Of a DNA stretch of 61,407 nucleotides, positions 44,024-52,982 are shown in pieces. Source of the stretch: Mycolicibacterium septicum DSM 44393 (lineage in GTDB: Bacteria > Actinomycetota > Actinomycetes > Mycobacteriales > Mycobacteriaceae). Numbering within the stretch: position 1 is the first letter of the stretch; every line of letters starts with the position of its first letter. Under the pieces are notes generated by a model, which was not told the DNA's origin, made no database searches, and was given only the letters and a program-made list of their open reading frames with translations. A program made the position numbers and the translations under genes. Location: the NCBI RefSeq assembly GCF_000455325.1, contig NZ_HG322951.1, positions 3,002,249 to 3,063,655 of the forward strand, written 5' to 3'.

Positions 44024-44977
44024 TCAGAGCCGCAACGAAGCCAGGAATTCGGTGGTCTTCGCCACCGTCGCGGCACCGTCGGACGGCGGAACCTCCTTGG
44101 GCGAGGCGACGAATTCGGTGACCCCGATGTCGGCGAACCGGCGCAGCTGTTTTTCCACCGCGGCCTCGTCGCCCACGACGCAGACCTCACCGATGCCTGC
44201 CGCGCCTTCCTTGTCCAGCACTGCGCGATAGGCCGGCGCCTGCCCGGCGATCTCGAAGGCGGCCGCCAGCGCATCGCGAGCGGAGCGGGGGTCGTCGGTG
44301 AGTACCACGGGCAGTCCGGCGATCACCTGGGGTGCGGGCCGGCCCGCTCGGGCCGCGGCTCGGCTCAGCCGCGGAATGATGTGATCCTCCAAGGCTTTCA
44401 GCCCGGCCCAGCTGGTGATCGTGCCATCGGTGAGTTCACCGGCCAGGTCGAGCATCTGCGGCCCGAGCGCTGCGGTGACGACCGGCGGTGCCGGCGCGCC
44501 CGGAATGGTCACCTGCCCGGTGGTGGTGATCCGGGGTCCGTGGTGCTCGACGGGCTCGCCGGCCAGCGCCGGGATGAGTACCTCCAGATACTCGCGCAGG
44601 AATGCCGCGGGCCGCTCGTAGGAGTAACCCAACGCCTCGACCATGAACGGGTGGCTGACGCCGATGCCGAGGGTCAAGCGGCCGCCTGCGGCGGCGTTCG
44701 TGGTCAGTGCCTGACGGGCCAGTGCCAGCGGATGCTGCGTGTAGGCGACGACGACTCCGGTGCCCAGCCCGATGCGGCTGGTGCGGCCGGCCGCGACGGC
44801 CAGGGCGGTGAGCACGTCCCACGACGCCATCCCGGCCATCGGCGGCAGCTGCGGCATCCATGCCCGGTGAAAGCCGGATCGATCGGCGGCGATCACGGGT
44901 TCGATTGCCGCGTCGAGGCCGTGCGGAGCGTCCGGGGCGGGGCCCGGATCAGGGATGGACATGACAGAAAGACGCAT
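44024..44977 (-). CDS. LLM-class F420-dependent oxidoreductase (TIGR03620-like)
   Basis: 317 residues from ATG 44977 (GGAG ribosome site); a longer open frame upstream lacks such a site. Blocks include GFHRAWMPQLPPMAGMASWDV, RTSRIGLGTGVVVAYTQHPLALARQA and GRLTLGIGVSHPFMVEALG, typical of F420-binding luciferase-like enzymes. It is divergent from a TetR gene with two dyads between them, so it is likely repressed by it and induced by its substrate. Substrate unknown. Confidence 0.85.
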   Translation of the reverse strand: MRLSVMSIPDPGPAPDAPHGLDAAIEPVIAADRSGFHRAWMPQLPPMAGMASWDVLTALAVAAGRTSRIGLGTGVVVAYTQHPLALARQALTTNAAAGGRLTLGIGVSHPFMVEALGYSYERPAAFLREYLEVLIPALAGEPVEHHGPRITTTGQVTIPGAPAPPVVTAALGPQMLDLAGELTDGTITSWAGLKALEDHIIPRLSRAAARAGRPAPQVIAGLPVVLTDDPRSARDALAAAFEIAGQAPAYRAVLDKEGAAGIGEVCVVGDEAAVEKQLRRFADIGVTEFVASPKEVPPSDGAATVAKTTEFLASLRL

Positions 44978-45000
44978 GCGCTGCTCCCGGAGATAGGATG

Positions 45001-45038
45001 CGGAGACTCTCTCCGGTAAATATATGGAGACGGTCTCC
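45001..45038. promoter_or_regulatory. two TetR operators (GGAGA...TCTCC dyads)
   Basis: Dyad 1: CGGAGA at 45001-45006 and TCTCCG at 45010-45015, 3-bp spacer. Dyad 2: GGAGAC at 45026-45031 and GTCTCC at 45033-45038, 1-bp spacer. Centres are 24 bp apart, between the divergent LLM and TetR starts. Confidence 0.65.
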
Positions 45039-45071
45039 GTTTGTCGAGGCGAGTTGAGAGGAGCAGTGACC

Positions 45072-45686
45072 ATGACGGGCCCGAACCCCAGCCCGCGCCC
45101 GTTGCGTGCCGATGCCGCCCGCAACCGGCAGGCGCTGCTGACCGCCGCCGCCGAGGCATTCGCCCGGCACGGTGTCTCGGCGTCGCTCGACGACGTGGCC
45201 CGCGCGGCAGGGGTGGGCCCGGGCACGCTGTACCGGCATTTTCCGACCCGCGATCAGTTGGTGCGCGCGGTCATCGACGACGGATTGTGGGCCCTGCGAG
45301 ACCATGGGGAATCACTTCTGGACGCCGCCGATCCCGTTGCCGCCCTGACGGAGTGGCTCGACGCCTACATCACGCAGGGCAACGTCTACGACGGGCTGGC
45401 CCGCACCCTGGTCGATGTCGCACCCGACGGTGAGGAGGTGCAGGGTTGCCGGGCCGCGCGTCAGGCCGGGGCGCAGCTGATCGCCCGGGCGGTGGCATGC
45501 GGAGCGATCCGGTCCGATGCCGACGTCGACGACATCCTGGACCTGGCCGCCGGGATCGCCTGGGTCGGACAGCTTGCCGATCGGGACGAGAACCAGCGCA
45601 TCCGGCTGGTCCGGCTGCTCGTCGACGGGCTGCGGGTGACGGATAGCACTACCATGCCTGGCCAACTGGGATTCGCCGCGCGATAA
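45072..45686 (+). CDS. TetR family transcriptional regulator
   Basis: 204 residues from ATG 45072, with an AGGAG ribosome site; GTG 45066 and an ATG inside the operator (45024) are alternatives. The helix-turn-helix is [24 protein letters not shown], followed by a helical ligand-binding domain (TetR_C_33 type). It is divergent from the F420-dependent oxidoreductase gene and most likely regulates it and itself. The inducer is unknown. Confidence 0.88.
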   Translation: MTGPNPSPRPLRADAARNRQALLTAAAEAFARHGVSASLDDVARAAGVGPGTLYRHFPTRDQLVRAVIDDGLWALRDHGESLLDAADPVAALTEWLDAYITQGNVYDGLARTLVDVAPDGEEVQGCRAARQAGAQLIARAVACGAIRSDADVDDILDLAAGIAWVGQLADRDENQRIRLVRLLVDGLRVTDSTTMPGQLGFAAR

Positions 45687-45704
45687 CCTTGGAATAACAG
45701 AAAG

Positions 45705-45720
45705 CCGTCGACGTCGACGG
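45705..45720. promoter_or_regulatory. 16-bp perfect palindrome upstream of mqo
   Basis: The 16 bp at 45705-45720, CCGTCGAC followed by its reverse complement, form a perfect self-complementary element about 30 bp before the mqo start. It could be an operator or a chance GC-rich symmetry. Confidence 0.35.
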
Positions 45721-45750
45721 GCCGCGCAATACGAAGGACGAGCGATCAGG

Positions 45751-47253
45751 GTGTCTGAGGCAAACGTGGGTACGACCGTGAAGACAGACGTCGTGCTGGT
45801 TGGGGCCGGCATCATGAGCGCAACCCTCGGCGCTCTGATCCGGCTGCTGGAGCCGGACTGGTCCATCACCATGATCGAGCGGCTCGACGGTGCCGCCGCG
45901 GAGAGCAGTGATCCGTGGAACAACGCGGGCACCGGCCACTCGGCGCTGTGTGAGCTGAACTACACCCCCGAGCTGTCCGATGGTTCCATCGACACCACCA
46001 AGGCCATCAACGTCAACGAGCAGTTCCAGGTGTCGCGGCAGTTCTGGGCCTACGCCGCCGAGAACGGCGTACTGCCCGACGTCCGCGGCTTCCTCAACCC
46101 GATCCCGCACGTGAGTTTCGTGCATGGCGCGGGCAACGTCGACTACCTCAAGCGCCGTCACGAGGCGCTGGTGGGCAATCCGCTGTTCGCCTCGATGGAA
46201 TTCATCGACGACAAGGACGAATTCGCCCGCCGGCTGCCGTTCATGGCCGCCAAGCGGGATTTCTCCGACCCGGTCGGGCTGAACTGGTCGCAGCACGGCA
46301 CCGACGTCGACTTCGGCGCGCTCTCGCGCCAGCTGATCGGCTTCACCGCGCAGCGCGGGATGGACACCCTGTTCGGCCACGAGGTGCGCAACCTCCGCAA
46401 GGAGTCGGACGGCAGCTGGACGCTCAAGGTGACCAACCGGCGCACCGGCCTCAAGCGCAAGTTCAACGCCAAGTTCGTGTTCGTCGGCGCCGGCGGCGGT
46501 GCGCTGCCGTTGCTGCAGAAGTCGGGCATCCCGGAGGCCAAGGGCTTCGGCGGGTTCCCGGTCGGCGGCGCGTTCCTGCGGACCAACAACCAGGCGCTGA
46601 CCGCAGGCCACCAGGCCAAGGTGTACGGGCTGCCGCCGCTGGGCGCACCGCCGATGTCGGTGCCGCACCTGGACACTCGCGTGATCAACGGCAAGTCGTG
46701 GCTGCTGTTCGGCCCGTTCGCCGGCTGGACGCCGAAGTTCCTCAAGCAGGGCAAGTTCACCGACCTGCCGCTGTCGGTCAAGCCCAACAACATCATGTCG
46801 ATGCTGGGTGTCGGACTCACGGAGATGGGTCTGGTCAACTACCTGGTCGGCCAGCTGTTGCTCAGTGAGGCCGCGCGGGTCGATACGTTGCGGGAATTCG
46901 CGCCCAGCGCAGTCGATTCCGATTGGGAGCTGGACATCGCGGGCCAGCGTGTGCAGGTGATCAGGCGCAAGGGCGCGGGCGGTGTGCTGGAATTCGGCAC
47001 CACCGTGCTCACGGCGGCCGACGGCAGCATCGCCGGTCTGCTGGGCGCCTCGCCCGGCGCGTCCACCGCGGTGCCGGCCATGCTCGACGTGCTGGAGCGC
47101 TGCTTCACCGATCGCTACCAGAGCTGGCTGCCCAAGCTCAAAGAGATGGTGCCGTCGCTGGGCACCAAGTTGTCCAACGAGCCCGGCCTGTTCGAGGAAG
47201 TCTGGGCGTGGGGGACCAAGACGCTCAAGCTGGACGACCCTGTGACCGTGTGA
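45751..47253 (+). CDS. mqo: malate:quinone oxidoreductase
   Basis: 500 residues from GTG 45751; an AAGGA site lies somewhat far upstream (13 bases) and a GTG at 45766 is possible. The N-terminal FAD-binding motif is [21 protein letters not shown]. Other Mqo blocks are [16 protein letters not shown] and the quinone-linked region [22 protein letters not shown]. Mqo is a peripheral membrane enzyme that oxidises malate to oxaloacetate and passes electrons to menaquinone. The GNAT gene follows 13 bp later. Confidence 0.95.
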   Translation: MSEANVGTTVKTDVVLVGAGIMSATLGALIRLLEPDWSITMIERLDGAAAESSDPWNNAGTGHSALCELNYTPELSDGSIDTTKAINVNEQFQVSRQFWAYAAENGVLPDVRGFLNPIPHVSFVHGAGNVDYLKRRHEALVGNPLFASMEFIDDKDEFARRLPFMAAKRDFSDPVGLNWSQHGTDVDFGALSRQLIGFTAQRGMDTLFGHEVRNLRKESDGSWTLKVTNRRTGLKRKFNAKFVFVGAGGGALPLLQKSGIPEAKGFGGFPVGGAFLRTNNQALTAGHQAKVYGLPPLGAPPMSVPHLDTRVINGKSWLLFGPFAGWTPKFLKQGKFTDLPLSVKPNNIMSMLGVGLTEMGLVNYLVGQLLLSEAARVDTLREFAPSAVDSDWELDIAGQRVQVIRRKGAGGVLEFGTTVLTAADGSIAGLLGASPGASTAVPAMLDVLERCFTDRYQSWLPKLKEMVPSLGTKLSNEPGLFEEVWAWGTKTLKLDDPVTV

Positions 47254-47266
47254 GCGGGGCGGGCGG

Positions 47267-47734
47267 ATGACGGTCGCACTACGCCGCAGCTGGGCCAAAG
47301 ATCTCGATGTACCAACGCTTTACGAGCTGCTCAAGCTGCGCGTCGAGGTGTTCGTGGTGGAGCAGGCCACGCCCTACCCGGAGCTCGACGGCCGGGACCT
47401 GCTCGCCGAGACACGCCACTTCTGGCTGGAAAGCCCTGACGGAGAAGTCATTTCGACGCTGCGTCTGATGGAGGAGCATCCCGGCGGCGAGAAGGCGTTC
47501 CGGATCGGCCGGGTGTGCACCAAACGCACCGATCGGGGCCGCGGGCACACCGCCAGGCTCATGCAGGCGGCGCTGGCCGAGGTCGGCGACTACCCGTGTC
47601 ACATCAACGCCCAGACCTACCTGGTCGACATGTACGGCCGGCACGGATTCGTCCGTGACGGAGACGAATTCCTTGACGACGGAATCCCCCATGTACCGAT
47701 GGTGCGTGCCGGACGTGAGAGCGAGCCCAGCTGA
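47267..47734 (+). CDS. GNAT family N-acetyltransferase (Rv2851c/ElaA-like)
   Basis: 155 residues of the compact ElaA type, with [25 protein letters not shown], the acetyl-CoA loop [21 protein letters not shown] and [21 protein letters not shown]. It transfers acetyl from acetyl-CoA to an unknown amine. The chelatase gene begins 13 bp after its stop, so the two are in one transcript with mqo. Confidence 0.85.
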   Translation: MTVALRRSWAKDLDVPTLYELLKLRVEVFVVEQATPYPELDGRDLLAETRHFWLESPDGEVISTLRLMEEHPGGEKAFRIGRVCTKRTDRGRGHTARLMQAALAEVGDYPCHINAQTYLVDMYGRHGFVRDGDEFLDDGIPHVPMVRAGRESEPS

Positions 47735-47747
47735 TGACGGCGGTCCG

Positions 47748-49622
47748 ATGACGGTGGAGACCCACACCTACCCCTTCAGCGCCCTTGTGGGGCAGGACCG
47801 GCTGCGGCTGGCCCTGCTGCTGTGCGCGGTTCACCCCGAGATCGGCGGCGTGCTGATCCGCGGCGAGAAGGGGACGGCGAAATCCACGGCGGTACGCGGC
47901 CTGGCCGCGGTGCTGTCCGCCGTCGACGACGAAGCCCGGCTGGTCGAACTGCCGATCGGGGCGACCGAGGACCGGGTGGTCGGTTCGCTGGACCTGCAGA
48001 AGGTGCTCCGGGACGGCGAGCACGCCTTCTCACCGGGCCTGCTGGCCCGCGCCCACGGCGGCGTGCTCTACGTCGACGAGGTCAACCTGCTGCACGACCA
48101 TCTGGTCGACGTTCTGCTCGATGCCGCTGCCATGGGGCGGGTACATGTTGAGCGCGAAGGGATTTCGCATTCGCACGAGTCCCGCTTCGTGCTGATCGGC
48201 ACCATGAACCCCGAGGAAGGCGAGTTGCGTCCGCAGCTGCTGGACCGATTCGGGCTGACCGTGGACGTGGCCGCCTCGCGCGACGTCGACGTACGCGTCG
48301 AGGTGATCCGCGCCAGGATGGCATTCGAGGCCGACCCGCGGGCCTTCGTCGAGCGCTACGCCGCCGCCGACGCCGAGTTGGCCGAGCGTATTACCGCGGC
48401 CCGAGCCGCAATCGGCTCGGTGGTACTGCCTGACTCCGAACTGCGCCGTATCGCCGCGCTGTGCGCGGCATTCGACGTCGACGGGATGCGCGCCGACCTG
48501 GTGGTCGCGCGCACCGCCGTCGCCCATGCGGCCTGGCGCGGTGCCACCACGGTCGCCGAGGAGGACATCCGGGTGGCTGCCGAACTGGCACTGCCACACC
48601 GGCGCCGTCGCGATCCTTTCGACGATCCGGGTCTGGATCCCGAGCGTCTCGAGGAGGCCATGCAGCAGGCGGGGGAGTCCGCCGAGCAGTCTGGGCAGGA
48701 CGCCGGTCCGTCTGATCCGGACTTCGATCCCGACTTCGACCCGCCCGGGGGCGGCGCCGATGCCGGTTCCGAAAGTGGCGTGCCGCAGGGCAATTCGAAA
48801 CAGTCTTCTACACGTCAGAGCGCCCCGCCGTCGGCGGTGTTCCGGACCAGGGCACTGGTGGTGCCCGGGGTCGGTGAGGGTGCGCCCGGCCGCCGTTCGC
48901 GGGCCCGCAACCGCACGGGCACCCCGATCGCGGCCACCGCGGAACCCGGCGCCGGGTACGGCCTGCACATCTTCGCCACCCTGCTCGCCACCGCGGGCCG
49001 CCAACAGGGTGCGGGCGTGCCGCGCCCCCGTCCCGAAGACGTCCGGCGCGCGGTACGTGAAGGCCGCGAAGGCAATCTGGTGATCTTCGTCGTCGACGCC
49101 TCCGGGTCCATGGCCGCCCGTGACCGCATGTCAGCCGTCACCGGTGCGACGATGTCGCTGCTGCGTGACGCCTACCAGCGTCGGGACAAGGTCGCGGTGA
49201 TCACGTTCCGCCAGCAGGACGCCCGCGTTCTGCTCCCGCCCACCACCTCGGTGCACATCGCCGGCCGCCGGCTGGCCCGCTTCGACACCGGGGGCAAAAC
49301 GCCGCTGGCGCAGGGCCTGCTGGCCGCCCGCGATCTCGTCATCCGCGAGAAGGCCCGCGACCGCGCCCGGCGCAGCCTGGTGGTGGTGCTCACCGACGGC
49401 CGCGCCACCGGGGGCCCCGATCCGTTGGGCCGCACCAGGCAGGCCGCGGCCGCGTTGGTGGCCGAGGGGGCGGCCGCCGTGGTCGTCGATTGCGAAACAT
49501 CGTTCGTGCGACTGGGATTGGCCGGGCAGCTGGCCGAGCAGTTGGGGTCGCCGGCGGTACGGCTCGAGCAGTTGCGCGCGGCCGAACTGACCCGGCTCGT
49601 CCAGCACCAGACCGCCGCCTAG
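47748..49622 (+). CDS. Mg/Co-chelatase ChlI/ChlD-type fusion (Rv2850c-like)
   Basis: 624 residues from ATG 47748. The N-terminal half is a ChlI-like AAA+ ATPase (GEKGTAKST Walker A, about residues 39-47; LYVDEVNLL Walker B). An acidic Pro/Asp/Ser-rich linker follows (about 310-370). The C-terminal half is a ChlD-like von Willebrand A domain with MIDAS DASGSM (Asp450). Next to cobO, cobB and cysG, it is best read as the I/D part of a cobaltochelatase for corrin synthesis, with CobN as the missing large subunit outside the window. The Mg-chelatase label would be misleading. Confidence 0.88.
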   Translation: MTVETHTYPFSALVGQDRLRLALLLCAVHPEIGGVLIRGEKGTAKSTAVRGLAAVLSAVDDEARLVELPIGATEDRVVGSLDLQKVLRDGEHAFSPGLLARAHGGVLYVDEVNLLHDHLVDVLLDAAAMGRVHVEREGISHSHESRFVLIGTMNPEEGELRPQLLDRFGLTVDVAASRDVDVRVEVIRARMAFEADPRAFVERYAAADAELAERITAARAAIGSVVLPDSELRRIAALCAAFDVDGMRADLVVARTAVAHAAWRGATTVAEEDIRVAAELALPHRRRRDPFDDPGLDPERLEEAMQQAGESAEQSGQDAGPSDPDFDPDFDPPGGGADAGSESGVPQGNSKQSSTRQSAPPSAVFRTRALVVPGVGEGAPGRRSRARNRTGTPIAATAEPGAGYGLHIFATLLATAGRQQGAGVPRPRPEDVRRAVREGREGNLVIFVVDASGSMAARDRMSAVTGATMSLLRDAYQRRDKVAVITFRQQDARVLLPPTTSVHIAGRRLARFDTGGKTPLAQGLLAARDLVIREKARDRARRSLVVVLTDGRATGGPDPLGRTRQAAAALVAEGAAAVVVDCETSFVRLGLAGQLAEQLGSPAVRLEQLRAAELTRLVQHQTAA

Positions 49623-49656
49623 CGCGGCTCACGACTCTGCGCAGGAAGGACCGCCC

Positions 49657-50271
49657 ATGCCACAGGGACAGCCGCTGACCGTTCCCCAGGACGGCTTGAC
49701 CACCAAGGCCCGCCGCAACGCGCCGCTGCTCGCGGTGCACACCGGGCCGGGAAAGGGCAAGTCGACCGCGGCCTTCGGGATGGCGTTGCGGGCATGGAAC
49801 CAGGGCTTCTCGGTCGCGGTGTTCCAGTTCGTCAAGAGCGCGAAGTGGAAGGTCGGGGAGGAGGCCGTGTTCGGTCAGCTCGGCCGGCTGCACGACGAAC
49901 ACGGTGCCGGCGGGCCGGTCGAATGGCACAAGATGGGCTCGGGCTGGTCCTGGACCCGCAAGCACGGCAGCGACGTCGACCACGCGGCGGCCGCCGCGGA
50001 CGGCTGGGCCGAGATCAAACGCCGGCTGGCCGAAGAGCGCCACGACTTCTACGTGCTCGATGAGTTCACCTATCCGCTCAAGTGGGGCTGGGTCTCCGTG
50101 GACGAGGTGGTCGAGGTGCTGGCCGGCCGTCCGGGCACTCAGCACGTGGTGATCACGGGACGCGACGCTCCGCAGGCCCTGATCGATGCCGCGGATCTGG
50201 TGACCGAGATGACCAAGATCAAGCATCCGATGGATGCCGGCCGCAAGGGTCAGAAGGGCATCGAATGGTAG
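49657..50271 (+). CDS. cobO: cob(I)yrinic acid a,c-diamide adenosyltransferase
   Basis: 204 residues. The P-loop HTGPGKGKSTAAFG is at residues 28-41, followed by AVFQFVKSAKWKVGEE and the later VLDEFTYPLKWGW (Walker B-like). CobO attaches the adenosyl group to the cobalt of cob(I)yrinic acid a,c-diamide. It has a GGAAGGA ribosome site and is 34 bp after the chelatase gene. The 99-bp gap to cobB holds an inverted repeat. Confidence 0.94.
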   Translation: MPQGQPLTVPQDGLTTKARRNAPLLAVHTGPGKGKSTAAFGMALRAWNQGFSVAVFQFVKSAKWKVGEEAVFGQLGRLHDEHGAGGPVEWHKMGSGWSWTRKHGSDVDHAAAAADGWAEIKRRLAEERHDFYVLDEFTYPLKWGWVSVDEVVEVLAGRPGTQHVVITGRDAPQALIDAADLVTEMTKIKHPMDAGRKGQKGIEW

Positions 50272-50302
50272 GCGTGCTCGCCTGTGCAGGGCTCGCCTGC
50301 GC

Positions 50303-50360
50303 CGAGCGACCGCTCCGGTACACGAAATGCGGCGTGTCGACGTACAGACACGGTCGCTCG
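50303..50360. repeat. 10-bp inverted repeat between cobO and cobB
   Basis: Arms CGAGCGACCG at 50303-50312 and its complement at 50351-50360 with a 38-bp loop. A short direct repeat GCTCGCCTG also occurs in the same gap. No cobalamin-riboswitch core (GCCACTG) is present. It could fold as a stem in the cobO-cobB transcript, or a symmetric operator. Confidence 0.35.
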
Positions 50361-50370
50361 CGGTGCTGAG

Positions 50371-51732
50371 GTGACCACCCCGGCGGTGGTGATCGCCGCA
50401 CCGGCATCGGGCAGCGGGAAGACCACGGTGGCAACAGGTTTGGTCGGTGCGCTGCGCCAGGCGGGTCACACGGTGGCGCCGTTCAAGGTCGGGCCGGACT
50501 TCATCGACCCCGGCTACCACGCCCTGGCCGCGGACCGTCCGGGCCGCAACCTGGACCCGGTGCTCGTCGGTGAGGATCTGATCGGCCCGCTGTACCGGCA
50601 CGGGTGCACCGGTGCGGACATCGCGGTCGTCGAGGGCGTCATGGGCCTGTTCGACGGTCGTATCGAAGGGCAGATGACCGGTATCCCTCGGGGTTCGGCG
50701 GCCCAGGTCGCGGGTCTGCTGGGGGCCCCGGTGGTGCTGGTGGTCGACGCCCGCGGGCAGAGCCACAGCATCGCCGCCCTGCTGCACGGCTTCCTCACCT
50801 TCGACCCGGCGGTGCGGATCGCCGGGGTGATCCTCAACCGGGTGGGCTCCGAGCGGCACGAGGCGGTGCTGCGTCAGGCTTGTGAGCATGCCGGCGTGAC
50901 GGTGCTGGGTGCGATTCCGCGGGCCGACGAATTGTCCGTCCCGTCAAGGCACCTCGGGCTCATCACCGCCGTCGAGCACGGCCGGCAGGCGCGCGACGCG
51001 GTGGCCGCGATGACCGCCCTGGTGGCGCGGCACGTGGATCTGGCGGCCGTCGTCGCCGCATCCGCGGCCCACGTCACGGCCGAGCCGTGGAGCCCCGTCG
51101 CCGAGTCGGTGACCAATGTCACGGTGGCCCTGGCCGCGGGTAAGGCCTTCAGCTTCAGCTATGCCGAGCACGCCGAACTGTTGCGCGGGGCCGGCGCGCA
51201 GGTCGCCGAGTTCGACCCGCTGTCCGAACCCCTGCCCGCCGGTGCCGACGCGCTGGTGCTGCCCGGCGGGTTCCCCGAACAGTTCACGGCCGAACTGTCG
51301 GCCAACAATCTTGTCCGCCAGCAGATCAGGGATCTGGCCACCCGCGGCGCCCCGGTGCACGCCGAATGCGCGGGCCTGACCTACCTGGTCGACGATCTCG
51401 ACGGAGTGCCGATGTGCGGCGTCCTGGCCGGCTCGGCGCGGTTCACCGAGCGCCTCACGCTGGGTTACCGCGATGCGGTCGCGGTTGTCGACTCCTGCAT
51501 CCACGCGGCCGGTGATCGTGTCACCGGCCACGAATTCCACCGAACCGCAGTGGAATTCGCCGAAGACCAGTCAGGCGCCTGGGCGTTCGCCGGTCCCGGA
51601 CAGGCGGCCCGGCGCGACGGCGCCGTGCAGCGCGGTGTGCACGCCGGGTACCTGCACACCCACCCCGCGGCGCACCCCGAGGCCATCACCCGCTTCGTGA
51701 CGACAGCAGCAACCACTAAGCTCGGCGGGTGA
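50371..51732 (+). CDS. cobB: cobyrinic acid a,c-diamide synthase
   Basis: 453 residues from GTG 50371. The P-loop APASGSGKTT is at residues 10-19, followed by GPDFIDPGYH. The C-terminal class I amidotransferase domain has the nucleophile Cys in ECAGLTYLVDDL and a Gly-rich LPGGFPEQ. CobB amidates the a and c side chains with glutamine and ATP. The cysG start overlaps its stop (GTGA). Confidence 0.93.
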   Translation: MTTPAVVIAAPASGSGKTTVATGLVGALRQAGHTVAPFKVGPDFIDPGYHALAADRPGRNLDPVLVGEDLIGPLYRHGCTGADIAVVEGVMGLFDGRIEGQMTGIPRGSAAQVAGLLGAPVVLVVDARGQSHSIAALLHGFLTFDPAVRIAGVILNRVGSERHEAVLRQACEHAGVTVLGAIPRADELSVPSRHLGLITAVEHGRQARDAVAAMTALVARHVDLAAVVAASAAHVTAEPWSPVAESVTNVTVALAAGKAFSFSYAEHAELLRGAGAQVAEFDPLSEPLPAGADALVLPGGFPEQFTAELSANNLVRQQIRDLATRGAPVHAECAGLTYLVDDLDGVPMCGVLAGSARFTERLTLGYRDAVAVVDSCIHAAGDRVTGHEFHRTAVEFAEDQSGAWAFAGPGQAARRDGAVQRGVHAGYLHTHPAAHPEAITRFVTTAATTKLGG

Positions 51733-52949
51733 CTTCGGAGAATGCCTACCTCGTCGGCCTGCGCCTGTCGGGCAAGAAGGTCGTCGTCGTCGGCGGCGGA
51801 ACCGTCGCGCAACGTCGGCTGCCCCTGCTGATCGCCCACGGCGCCGACGTACACGTGATCGCCCGGGCGGCCAGCCCTGCGGTGGAGGCACTGTCCCACG
51901 ATGAACCGGGGATCACCCTGCAGCTGCGCGACTTCCGCGCCGGTGATCTCGACGGTGCCTGGTATGTGCTCGCGGCCACCGACGACTCCGCGGTCAATGC
52001 CGCGATCGCCGCCGAAGCCGACGAGCGGCGCATCTTCTGCGTTCGCGCCGACGTGGCTCGCGAAGGATCCGCGGTGACCCCGGCGACCTTCGATTCCGAC
52101 GGCCTCTCGGTGGGCGTCCTCGCCGGCGGCGAGCACCGCCGCTCGGCGGCCATCCGTACCGCCATCCACGAAGCGCTACAGCAGGGCCTGCTCACCACCG
52201 ACTCCGGTGCGGAGCCGGGGGAGGCGCCCACGGGGGTGGCCCTGGTCGGTGGTGGTCCCGGCGATCCCGAGCTGATCACGGTGCGCGGACGACGCCTGCT
52301 GGCCCGCGCCGACGTCGTGGTCGCCGACCGGCTGGCTCCTCAGGAGTTGCTGGCCGAACTCGGACCCCATGTCGAGGTGATCGACGCGGCCAAGATCCCG
52401 TACGGGCGGGCGATGGCGCAGGACGCGATCAACCAGGTGCTGGTCGACCGGGCCCGTGCCGGGAAGTTCGTCGTCCGCCTCAAAGGTGGCGATCCGTTCG
52501 TCTTCGCGCGCGGTTACGAAGAGGTCCTGGCGTGCACCGAGGCCGGTATCCCGGTCACCGTCGTCCCCGGTGTGACAAGTGCCATATCGGTACCCGCATT
52601 GGCCGGTGTTCCGGTCACCCACCGCGGCATGACTCATGAGTTCGTGGTGGTCAGCGGCCATGTTGCGCCCGGTCATCCCGAATCGTTAGTGAATTGGAAT
52701 GCGCTGGCGGCGCTGACCGGCACGATCGTGCTGCTGATGGCCGTGGAACGCATCGAGCTGTTCACCAAGGCGCTGCTGGATGGCGGCCGACCTGCGGATA
52801 CGCCGGTTTTGGTAGTGCAACACGGCACGACTGTCGCGCAGCGCACCCTGCGGGCCACGCTCGGCGACGCGCCCGAGCGGATTCGTGCGGACGGCATTCG
52901 ACCTCCGGCGATCATCGTGATCGGACCCGTGGCAGCCTTCGCCGGTTAA
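51729..52949 (+). CDS. cysG: bifunctional siroheme synthase-type uroporphyrinogen-III methyltransferase
   Basis: 406 residues from GTG 51729. The N-terminal Rossmann domain (VVVVGGGTVAQRRLPLL, residues 18-34) is the precorrin-2 dehydrogenase/ferrochelatase part. The C-terminal domain is the S-adenosylmethionine-dependent methyltransferase (VGGGPGDPELITVRGRRLL; the motif VADRLAPQELL; GGDPFVFARG). It makes precorrin-2 and probably siroheme, shared by corrinoid and sulfite-reduction routes. TAAGCT (51717-51722) is six bases before the GTG, so an internal leaderless promoter may exist. Confidence 0.92.
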   Translation: MTSENAYLVGLRLSGKKVVVVGGGTVAQRRLPLLIAHGADVHVIARAASPAVEALSHDEPGITLQLRDFRAGDLDGAWYVLAATDDSAVNAAIAAEADERRIFCVRADVAREGSAVTPATFDSDGLSVGVLAGGEHRRSAAIRTAIHEALQQGLLTTDSGAEPGEAPTGVALVGGGPGDPELITVRGRRLLARADVVVADRLAPQELLAELGPHVEVIDAAKIPYGRAMAQDAINQVLVDRARAGKFVVRLKGGDPFVFARGYEEVLACTEAGIPVTVVPGVTSAISVPALAGVPVTHRGMTHEFVVVSGHVAPGHPESLVNWNALAALTGTIVLLMAVERIELFTKALLDGGRPADTPVLVVQHGTTVAQRTLRATLGDAPERIRADGIRPPAIIVIGPVAAFAG

Positions 52950-52950
52950 A

Positions 52951-52966
52951 GGATTCTTAAGATTCC
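52951..52966. promoter_or_regulatory. imperfect palindrome upstream of efpA
   Basis: GGATTCTTAAGATTCC at 52951-52966 matches its reverse complement at 14 of 16 positions. It lies between cysG's stop and a -10-like TAAGGT (52969-52974), eight bases before the efpA start. A candidate repressor or activator site. Confidence 0.4.
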
Positions 52967-52982
52967 GGTAAGGTGACCCGCT

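Noticed and set aside
50272..50370. Possible cobalamin riboswitch in front of cobB
   Set aside because: No B12-box core (GCCACTG) and the gap of 99 bp is too short for the full aptamer. Only an inverted and a direct repeat are seen.
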